Source: G965205525 sp965205525 (GTDB taxonomy: Bacteria > Pseudomonadota > Gammaproteobacteria > JABABF01). From it: DNA of 64,000 nt. Both the position numbers and the translations under genes were made by a program. A model generated the notes under the pieces. That model worked only from the letters and a program-made list of their open reading frames with translations. It made no database searches and was not told the DNA's origin. The DNA lies in contig OZ242171.1 in NCBI GenBank assembly GCA_965205525.1, forward strand, positions 1,364,001 through 1,428,000, in the 5' to 3' direction. Shown one piece after another: positions 1 to 7,353 of the stretch (its first letter is position 1; every line of letters starts with the position of its first letter).

Positions 1-3000
1 CCCGGGGACAGTGCGGCCGGCTCCGCCTCCAGCGTGACCATGATGACGGTCGTCAGCACCCGCACCTGTGCCGACGGGCCGATAAGGATGTCCGTCACAC
101 CGGGAGCACTTGCCGCAAGAGTCCACAGCCCCGCCGTGTCCAGCATGTCGGCCCCGCTGAAGGCGATGACGGTGGAAGTGATAGATGCCGGCAGCCGGAC
201 TGCGACCTGCCTAGTAGTTATGCCATCCTCATGGGTCGCCGTCAACAGCACTTCGCTGCCCGGATCGCCATCGGACATTATCCGCACCTGCACCTCGCTG
301 GTCATCAGATACACCGGCTGCAAAGGCATGATGTCGAGGGTCAGTGAAGCCACCGTGACCACTGCCTCCCGACCCACCTGCAGGATATCGGAGGGCTCTG
401 CCGTCGCAGTGAAACGCCATTGCCCCGCCGCCAGTGCGCCTGCTGGGAAGCTTGCCTGGGCGGAAAGGGTTGAAGGCCCCAGCATCACCGGCACCGGGAG
501 CACGGAAGAAGACTGGCTATCCACCCGTGTCGCGGCAACCATGATGGTCACCTCCGTGCTCGGCGCAGCGCTCGCCTCTACCGCAATCGGCACATCGGCA
601 GCTAGCCCGTACCGGGACCCCAGGGGGCGCAGGGTCAGCAGCGGCAGCCCGGCCATCACCCCCAAGGATATATCCTCCTCTCCCCTCACGGCATGAGGCG
701 GGGTCGCCTCTACCGTCAGAGACCAGCTGCTCGCCCCGGAGGCAGCAGCGAGAGCTGAGAAGGGGATTTCCACCTCGGCCGCTGTCTCCTCGGCCCCCAG
801 CAGCAGCACTCTCATGAATGAGCTCACCTCGCCTGTCACTGTAAGCATTAGCTGCACTTCCATGCCCGGTGATACTTCTGTCTCCAGTCGGAGCGGCAGC
901 GGCAGACCGGCGGGAAAGGTTTCGGGCGCGGCCAGAGATAGCGTCGGCTGAGCGATGCGAACGGTTGCCCTCGTTTCATCCGCCGCTGCGTCGTCGGAGG
1001 AAACCGAAGAGATTGCGAACTGCCATCCCCCTGAACCCAGATCGCCGGGAGAGAATGCCACAGCGCCCGTCGTGCTGCCCGTCGGCAACCGGGTTTGGGC
1101 AGTCTCAGTCCTGCCCGCCTGGCTGGCCGTCACTTCCACTAGCAAGTCCTCATTTAAAGGAAAATTCAGGGTTACCGGCACCGACACGGCGAGATCGGGC
1201 AGCACCCGCCGGATGCCCTCCACCCGCCACACAGTCAAAATACCACCGGTGCGCGGACGAGCCGTCACAAACAAGAAGCTGCCTGTCGGATCGATTCCGG
1301 TGTAGCGAAGGTCTGTAACGGTATCGGCACCTCTCTGGCCTGCGACAAGAACAGACTCGGCGAGCCTGCGGGAGGAGGGGTTCACTCTCCGTACAGCGAT
1401 GTTATTGTTATCGCCAATTTCTGCTGTGAAAACTAGGTTGTCCCCCTGAACCGGGCTGGCTTCAAGGCCGTGGATCTCGTTATAACCGTCTCTGTCGCTT
1501 CCCTCCCCATTGTCATTGTATTCAGTCTCATGGCTTATCTGGCCATCCTCGGCAATGTTCCATATTTGCAAGGCATCTCTTCCGCTCACGCCTGCAAACA
1601 GCAGGCTGCCCTCGGGATTTACCGCAACTTCCGTTACATCGTCCAGATTACTGCCCTCGCTTTCAATAAGAGCAAGGGTGCCCTCTTCCTCAACTCGCCA
1701 GGCACTCAGTTGGTCGCCACCGCGCGCTGCGGCAAATACAAAGCGGTTGTCGGGACTGACCACAAGGTTGCGCATGCCTCTTAGAGTGTCACCAAAACCG
1801 CCGGTTCCGCCAGGGCATTCGCTTGCTTGGCAATATACCGCCAGCTGCTGCAAAGTGGCGGTGTCAGCGTTCACCCGCCAGGCACTGAGGCTGGCAGCGG
1901 CCGTCACGAACAGCCAGCGGCCGTCCCGACTCGGGGCCGCTTCCCAGGCGCCGTTAAGCCCCCGGATAACTCTATCCCCATCCCCATCCTCATCCGGCTC
2001 ATCCGGCAGGCCCTCTGGACTGCTCTGGTTATTCTGATATACCACGGAAAGGGCGAGGGCGCTGGCCTCTGTATCTGCTCTCCACACACTGAGAAAACCA
2101 CTGCTGCCACTTCCATCTGACGGGACGAAAAGCAGGCGGCTATCCGGGCTGAAGGATGCGAAATTGGGCACTTCCAGACCGTTTGCGCTGCCCTGGCTAT
2201 TTCGGATGACCTGGCGGTCGTTAAGGGTGCCGGCAACGGGGTCCAGGCGCCAGAAATGCAGACTTCTTGAAGCCGAAACCACGACCATGCGGCCGTCCGG
2301 GCTGACCACCGCCGCTTCGGCGAAATCAAAAGAGCCGCTGGGACTGTCAGACGACTGACGGCTCCTTGAGCAGTCGTCCCCGCCCCTGCAGTAAATATCA
2401 GTCTGAATGAGGCCGAGCTCTTCTCCCGCCAGCACCTGTCCCTGGGGAACCGTCCCTATGGCCAGCGCTGCTGTCACTGTCAGTGTCAGTGTCACCGGCG
2501 AGGGCGCGATGACAAAGCCGGGCACTATCCGGGATACGCTGAAAGTCCAGAGGCCGATGCCGAGGACATCTCCTTCAAAAACCACCTCTCCCTGCTGCGA
2601 TGTGCTCAGCAGTCGGAGCTCTCTTTCATGCCGATCCTCTCCCCGCTGTGCCCTAACCTCAATGCCCAAATCGTATGCCCGCCTGAAGTTCGCCGTCAGC
2701 AGGACATGCACATCTGCCCCCACTTGTTCGGCGGCAAGACCCAGAACCTGCTGCTGCACGGTGACCCACACCACCAGTTCATCGGGTACCTCCACACCCA
2801 CGGTCGGAAGCACTGTGAGCATCCAAGGCCCGACCCCGAGCACATTCGGGCCCTCAAACACCGCTGCCGCCCCGCTTTCCAGGAGGAACGGCGCGGAGCG
2901 GTTCAGCCCCACGGCAGCGGTTTTAATCAGGCCGTACTGCCTCGCCTGCACCGTCACCGCCACATCCTGCAGCGGCAGCCGGTCCGGAATAACATGCACT

Positions 3001-6000
3001 GAGAAAGGCGCCCCCGGGACAGGGTCCTCCTGCTCCGGCACAAGGCGCAGTATCGGCACTTGCTGTACTGTCACAGATGCCGTAACGATCCTTGCAAACA
3101 CATCCGGAGTGGAGGAGGCCGCCGCAATGGTCCACTCACCGGCGGACAGGACACCCGCTCGGAAAACCGCCTCTGCCTCGGTGGAGTCAGCTGCGATGAC
3201 CGTCGGCTCGCCCTGCTCCTGTATCTCTGGCGCATCCTGCCTCTGTGCCATCGGGGTTATCGTAACTCGAGTGCCGGGCACCAGGTCGGATACCGCCGAG
3301 AGGCGCACCTCCCCGTCGGAGACAAAGACCGTGTCGGAGGACACCAAAAATCTCAGCACCGGCTTGCGCACCACTGCGCTCGCCGTCGCGCCCTGCACTG
3401 CAACCACGCCGCTCTCGCTCGGCATCTCCGCCGTAAAATTCCACAATCCCTCCCCTAGCGTACCCCCGGAGAATACCGCCTGGGAGGACGGCGACTCGGT
3501 CAAGGACACCGAGCGGGTGAAGGAGCTGTCCGTCCCCTCTCTCTCTGCTCTCACTGCCACATCCACCGATCTATGCAGCATCTGTGGCATAGCCGATACA
3601 TTAATAATCACATCGCTGTCGAGTGCGTACTCCACCTCGGTCGGGGCCAGAGTCAGCATCGGCAAAATCACCTCCACGGAAGCCTGTGCTGAAGATGCGT
3701 CTAAAACGCTGTGGGGATTGAATACGGTGAAATCCCATACTCCTGGCACTGGCAGGGAAAAACTCGCACTGCCCATGTTCTGATCAGGGGCTATGGATAC
3801 GATGCTCTCTGCAGTGCTGCCCAAGACAGAGTGGGTTGCAAGAATTGTCACCTGCAGGTCATCGGGCAGCCCCCGCTCCAAAGCCAAGTTAACCGAGAAC
3901 GCAGCATTCGGAAATATCCGGTCTTGGTCCACAGACAGAGTGAGGAGGATTGGCTCCGCCAGCACCTCTACAGAAATATCACCAGCCAGCGTAAATACAT
4001 CCAGCTCCCCAGAAGCACTGATAGTCCAAATGCCTGCTGTCAGGATGCCCGCCCCGAAATCTGCCTGGACTGCGCTGGTATTAGAGACCAAAGTCGCCTG
4101 GGTGGTCTGCTCCGTTCCAGGCTGCCCAGCCTGCACTGCACGCACTATGATCTCTGCAGATGCACTCGCCGCCAAGTCGGATAAAACGCGAATGCTCACC
4201 GCATCGCCAGACACAAACAGCTGCGCCTCCGCCAGCTCCAAGGTCAGCTCCGCTCTTCTAACGCTTATGATCGTCATCGCATCTGCCGCCACATCATCCA
4301 CACTCGCCATGCCCGCCATGATGGTGTAGGTGCCCACGTCCAGTCTGCCGGCAAGGAAGCGCGCCAAAACGGCAGCGGGGGGCGACGTCCCATCACCGCG
4401 CAGCAGCATCACCTCCAAAGAGGCGGAGGCGCTCCCGCTCCCGCTGTCTGCACTCACCGTAACCGTCACATCGCTGTCCAGCGCCCCAGTGGCCGATACC
4501 GAGATGACCACATCGCTGTGGAGCGCAAAATCTTGCGCCGCCGGGAGCAGGGTCAGCCGCGGCAGGGGCGGCCTTATGCTCACTTCAAGAGTCGTATTAT
4601 CCGCTTCTGTTTCTGTAACCAGGGGCAGACGGGGCACCGCCGAAAAAGTCCAGACCCCCTCGGGGATAGTGTTGAAAGGCACGCTAAGGGATGTCTGCCC
4701 GGCCGACAGCCGCCCCATCCCCATTATTGTGGTACCGTCCCTTCTCCCTCGCACGGTTACCATCACATCTTTCGGCAGCGAGGCGCTCGCGATTACCTTG
4801 ATCTCCAAGTTTTCTCCCCCCCGCACCCGCCCCGACAGGTTTTCCAGGCGGACATCCGGACTATTAATCCGCACCGTCCCCCGCGCCGCCGACACATCTG
4901 CCGTGCTCGCCGATAAAGCGGTAAATGCCCACTCCCCCGGCCCCAGCGCACCCCCTGCAAACACCGCCTGTGCCGTAGTATCCTGCGGCCCGAAGGTCAC
5001 CGAAGAGGTTACCGCCCGGCTCCCCTGCCTGGCCTCCACCGTCACCGCAAGCGCCGCCATCGGCGCCGGGTCCGCATTCACTGTCACCCGAACCGTTGCC
5101 GCCGCCGGCACCCGGGGGATACCCTCCACCCGCCAGGCAGTGACAGGACCGCGAAAGCCGCCGCTGAAAACCAGTCCGCCGGCCGGACTGGCGGTCACGC
5201 CGATCGGCTGCAGCGCACTAATGTTGGGGTTACCATCCCGGTATGTGAATGCATCCGCATTATGGTTATATCGCTCCATAAAAGATGCTCCATTACCATC
5301 TTCATTGATACGAAAGAGAAACAGTGCGTTATTAAACAACCCTGCCGAAATTATCACTTCCGCCGTGGCTCCCACTGCGCCAGGGGCTGCACTGAAGTTG
5401 TCATGGGATCCAAGGGACGTGATATTACCCGTGGAATCCGCACGCCAGATGGAAAGTGGATCTATGGCAGATCCACTGATTTGTGAAGATACCAGCAGAA
5501 GGCCGGAGGGGCTCACAGCCACATAGCGGGGACGGCGGAGCCTTTGGTCATCTCTATGAGTCATCAGATGTGTGACAGTGGGAGTGCCTTCCTCAGCATT
5601 CACTCTCCAAACACTCAGACCGTCTCTTTCATCCAATATACCTCCACTCGCAAATGTCCCAACGAAGAGCAGGCTGCCATCCGGGCTCAGGGCAGCCCCC
5701 GCCGCTGCGGCCAGGCCCAGGCTGTTCTCGCCTGCAGTTGACTCATACACCTCCGTCTCCACCAAGGTGCCTGAAGAGTTATCCACACGCCACACGCTGA
5801 GGGCGCCTCGGTCGGCTGCGGCGCTCGTAACAAACAGCAGACTGCCGTCGGCGTTTGGCACAACATCAAAGACCCCGGCAATCCCTGTGATGGTGTTCTC
5901 GGCGGCATCCTGCCCTCCCTCCCTGTAGTCTGCCGTCATCGTCAGAGTGCCGGCCTCGCTATTCAGACGCCAGACGCTAAGCGCGTTTGGGCCTGATGCA

Positions 6001-6416
6001 AATACGAACCGGCCATTCGGGCTCACCGCCAAGCCGCCTCCAGACAGCGAAGAGTGCGGATACATGGGCGGGTCCGCAGGTGTGAGGACAGCCCCGGCAC
6101 TATCTATCTGCCAGACGAACATGCTTCCACCTGAAAGTCCAAACAGCCACCTGCCGTCAGGGCTGACAGCGAGCCCCTCTCCAACACTACTGCTTAGACT
6201 ATATTCCCCTGATTGAACCAGCCGGAGCGGTTCCCCCGCCGGCACGCTCCCCCGCTCTGCTGCGAGGGTCAGCCGGGGGGGCTGCTCTGCACCAGCAGAG
6301 CCCGCCAAGAGCAGCAGCCAAAGCAGCACCGCCTGAGCGAGCACTGCTCCTTTGCCCCAATGCCTAAGACCCAGCAGATTGCCCGCCATGCCAGGGACAC
6401 GTAGACTGGAAAACAT
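1..6416 (-). CDS. Giant secreted two-propeller / Ig-like repeat protein (partial, runs off left edge)
   Basis: One minus-strand frame stays open from an ATG near 6416 to the window edge (2138 codons visible, no stop). I checked the phase at internal Met codons near 5564, 3776, 2288 and 41. The second Met (ATG at 6389) is followed by a good signal peptide with a Leu-rich core ending ALLAGSAGA-like before EQ, so either Met may start. Residues about 60-430 form a beta-propeller with recurring blades of the type VSPDGRxLFV...LSVWRV. Residues about 430-1325 are Ig-like modules of about 100 residues (VTVRA.., ..SAQAVFxGGxLxxGxWTF, ..LTLxP). A second propeller covers about 1335-1730 and further Ig-like modules run to the edge. 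Both propellers begin with a similar GxVxAGExLxLxQ segment, so the protein is an internal duplication. Secretion and a surface or matrix role are inferred. I do not recognise a named family for the whole protein, and no catalytic domain is visible in the part present. Confidence 0.85.
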   Translation of the reverse strand, partial: MFSSLRVPGMAGNLLGLRHWGKGAVLAQAVLLWLLLLAGSAGAEQPPRLTLAAERGSVPAGEPLRLVQSGEYSLSSSVGEGLAVSPDGRWLFGLSGGSMFVWQIDSAGAVLTPADPPMYPHSSLSGGGLAVSPNGRFVFASGPNALSVWRLNSEAGTLTMTADYREGGQDAAENTITGIAGVFDVVPNADGSLLFVTSAAADRGALSVWRVDNSSGTLVETEVYESTAGENSLGLAAAAGAALSPDGSLLFVGTFASGGILDERDGLSVWRVNAEEGTPTVTHLMTHRDDQRLRRPRYVAVSPSGLLLVSSQISGSAIDPLSIWRADSTGNITSLGSHDNFSAAPGAVGATAEVIISAGLFNNALFLFRINEDGNGASFMERYNHNADAFTYRDGNPNISALQPIGVTASPAGGLVFSGGFRGPVTAWRVEGIPRVPAAATVRVTVNADPAPMAALAVTVEARQGSRAVTSSVTFGPQDTTAQAVFAGGALGPGEWAFTALSASTADVSAARGTVRINSPDVRLENLSGRVRGGENLEIKVIASASLPKDVMVTVRGRRDGTTIMGMGRLSAGQTSLSVPFNTIPEGVWTFSAVPRLPLVTETEADNTTLEVSIRPPLPRLTLLPAAQDFALHSDVVISVSATGALDSDVTVTVSADSGSGSASASLEVMLLRGDGTSPPAAVLARFLAGRLDVGTYTIMAGMASVDDVAADAMTIISVRRAELTLELAEAQLFVSGDAVSIRVLSDLAASASAEIIVRAVQAGQPGTEQTTQATLVSNTSAVQADFGAGILTAGIWTISASGELDVFTLAGDISVEVLAEPILLTLSVDQDRIFPNAAFSVNLALERGLPDDLQVTILATHSVLGSTAESIVSIAPDQNMGSASFSLPVPGVWDFTVFNPHSVLDASSAQASVEVILPMLTLAPTEVEYALDSDVIINVSAMPQMLHRSVDVAVRAEREGTDSSFTRSVSLTESPSSQAVFSGGTLGEGLWNFTAEMPSESGVVAVQGATASAVVRKPVLRFLVSSDTVFVSDGEVRLSAVSDLVPGTRVTITPMAQRQDAPEIQEQGEPTVIAADSTEAEAVFRAGVLSAGEWTIAAASSTPDVFARIVTASVTVQQVPILRLVPEQEDPVPGAPFSVHVIPDRLPLQDVAVTVQARQYGLIKTAAVGLNRSAPFLLESGAAAVFEGPNVLGVGPWMLTVLPTVGVEVPDELVVWVTVQQQVLGLAAEQVGADVHVLLTANFRRAYDLGIEVRAQRGEDRHERELRLLSTSQQGEVVFEGDVLGIGLWTFSVSRIVPGFVIAPSPVTLTLTVTAALAIGTVPQGQVLAGEELGLIQTDIYCRGGDDCSRSRQSSDSPSGSFDFAEAAVVSPDGRMVVVSASRSLHFWRLDPVAGTLNDRQVIRNSQGSANGLEVPNFASFSPDSRLLFVPSDGSGSSGFLSVWRADTEASALALSVVYQNNQSSPEGLPDEPDEDGDGDRVIRGLNGAWEAAPSRDGRWLFVTAAASLSAWRVNADTATLQQLAVYCQASECPGGTGGFGDTLRGMRNLVVSPDNRFVFAAARGGDQLSAWRVEEEGTLALIESEGSNLDDVTEVAVNPEGSLLFAGVSGRDALQIWNIAEDGQISHETEYNDNGEGSDRDGYNEIHGLEASPVQGDNLVFTAEIGDNNNIAVRRVNPSSRRLAESVLVAGQRGADTVTDLRYTGIDPTGSFLFVTARPRTGGILTVWRVEGIRRVLPDLAVSVPVTLNFPLNEDLLVEVTASQAGRTETAQTRLPTGSTTGAVAFSPGDLGSGGWQFAISSVSSDDAAADETRATVRIAQPTLSLAAPETFPAGLPLPLRLETEVSPGMEVQLMLTVTGEVSSFMRVLLLGAEETAAEVEIPFSALAAASGASSWSLTVEATPPHAVRGEEDISLGVMAGLPLLTLRPLGSRYGLAADVPIAVEASAAPSTEVTIMVAATRVDSQSSSVLPVPVMLGPSTLSAQASFPAGALAAGQWRFTATAEPSDILQVGREAVVTVASLTLDIMPLQPVYLMTSEVQVRIMSDGDPGSEVLLTATHEDGITTRQVAVRLPASITSTVIAFSGADMLDTAGLWTLAASAPGVTDILIGPSAQVRVLTTVIMVTLEAEPAALSP

Positions 6417-6442
6417 TATTGGGAGAAAAGCAGCCCGACAGA

Positions 6443-6455
6443 GGGGGGGGGGGGG
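6443..6455 (-). repeat. 13-nt homopolymer (poly-C on the coding strand) upstream of the giant gene
   Basis: Thirteen consecutive G on the plus strand, i.e. C13 read in the direction of the giant gene, end 27 nt before its first ATG. Tracts of this length are prone to slipped-strand length change and are a known route to phase variation of surface proteins. Here the tract lies in the leader rather than in the coding frame. A +1 or -2 change would also join a weak upstream open frame to the giant gene frame. Confidence 0.9.
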
Positions 6456-6463
6456 AAAGCAAG

Positions 6464-6615
6464 AGTTGCGCAAGCTCTGCCTCCTCCAAATTCTACTGGT
6501 ACTCGCATAAGCCTATACAGCAGCCTGTCACCTGTAGACATAAGAGACATGCCATTGTATAGGATTTCTGAAAATATAAACAGGGTCGGCTCCAAGAATA
6601 ACAGCTTGCGCAACT
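6464..6615. promoter_or_regulatory. Paired 13-bp inverted copies with TTGCGCAA cores around a putative promoter
   Basis: AGTTGCGCAAGCT at 6464-6476 and its exact reverse complement AGCTTGCGCAACT at 6603-6615 bracket about 126 bp. The 8-bp core TTGCGCAA is itself a palindrome, and the two cores are 140 bp apart. Between them, on the minus strand, lies a TATACAAT -10-like box (around 6554-6561) with no clear -35. The pair could be two operators for a dimeric regulator or the ends of a small invertible segment. No recombinase gene is visible nearby. The rest of the gap from 6417 to 6772 shows no gene. Confidence 0.5.
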
Positions 6616-6772
6616 TATTTTAACTGCTGCCAGGCGGTTTCGGTTCTGCGGGGTGCCGAACCAAGGGCGGGCTGCTGTTTTGTGCCCCCCGCCGAGAGGA
6701 GAGAGGGAGCTGTATTTGGCATGGGCTAATTCTGGAGAGTGGACCTTCTGGGATAGGCGGAGCGAACAAGCT

Positions 6773-6848
6773 TGGAGCTGGCGAGAGGATTCGAACCTCC
6801 GACCCGCTGATTACAAATCAGCTGCTCTGCCAACTGAGCTACGCCAGC
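6773..6848 (-). tRNA. tRNA-Thr (anticodon TGT)
   Basis: A complete 76-nt cloverleaf on the minus strand. The acceptor GCTGGCG pairs with CGCCAGC, the D arm is GCTC/GAGC, the anticodon stem GCTGA/TCAGC holds loop TTTGTAA (TGT at positions 34-36), and the T loop is TTCGAAT. The discriminator is T and the CCA end is encoded. It is divergent from the rne promoter and stands alone. Confidence 0.97.
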
Positions 6849-6931
6849 ACCGGGCACCATGATACCAATCAAATGACCCGCTGACCCGAAGTGAAGCTGG
6901 TTTGCGCTGCCAAAAACGGGCGAGGGGCAAT

Positions 6932-6960
6932 TTGACAAAAAGAGCGTGTTCTCTTATACA
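6932..6960 (+). promoter_or_regulatory. Strong sigma70-type promoter, probably for rne
   Basis: A perfect -35 TTGACA and a -10 TATACA are separated by exactly 17 bp. The next plus-strand gene is rne, so transcription starting near 6967 would give a leader of about 385 nt. Confidence 0.7.
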
Positions 6961-7353
6961 GGTGGGCTGCTCACCCGCTTTCCACAATGGCAGCGGCGGG
7001 GCAACGAAAGCGAAGGGGCCTGATAGCCCGGACGCAATTCGCCGATTTGCTGGGCGATTAGCAGAGTTTTGCGAGCGGCAAGAAGCTAAGGGCAGCACCA
7101 TGCGGGCTGTCCCTGATTACAACAAGTGATAGCGGAAAACGGGATATAACGGGATTACTGCAGCGCAGTTTCCGTATTGTTTGCCGAAAGGTAATGGCAT
7201 TCCTGCTTGGTTCCAAGCGTGGAAGGCCCGCCCGGCAGCCCACTGACACATCACTCTTGCTTCCTTCTCTCGCCCTTCTGCCCGCCTCTGCATAGGCAGC
7301 GGTTCCAGGCGCGCTGACAATTGTCGCCTGACAGACAAGGCAGGAGAAATCCC
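6961..7353 (+). other. Probable long rne 5' leader
   Basis: No convincing gene is seen here. The stretch separates the strong promoter from the rne GTG start. In Escherichia coli the rne leader is also long (about 360 nt) and is the target of RNase E autoregulation. A similar role here is inferred from position only; I did not establish a conserved hairpin. Confidence 0.4.

Noticed and set aside
2407..5526. Long plus-strand open frames across the left end
   Set aside because: They are antisense to the giant minus-strand gene, have Ser/Thr/Ala-biased composition, no family features and no ribosome-binding site.
6416..6613. A 65-codon frame upstream of the giant gene as a coding leader
   Set aside because: TTG start without a ribosome-binding site, and it reads through the poly-C tract as PPPP; no family. 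Kept only as context for slippage.
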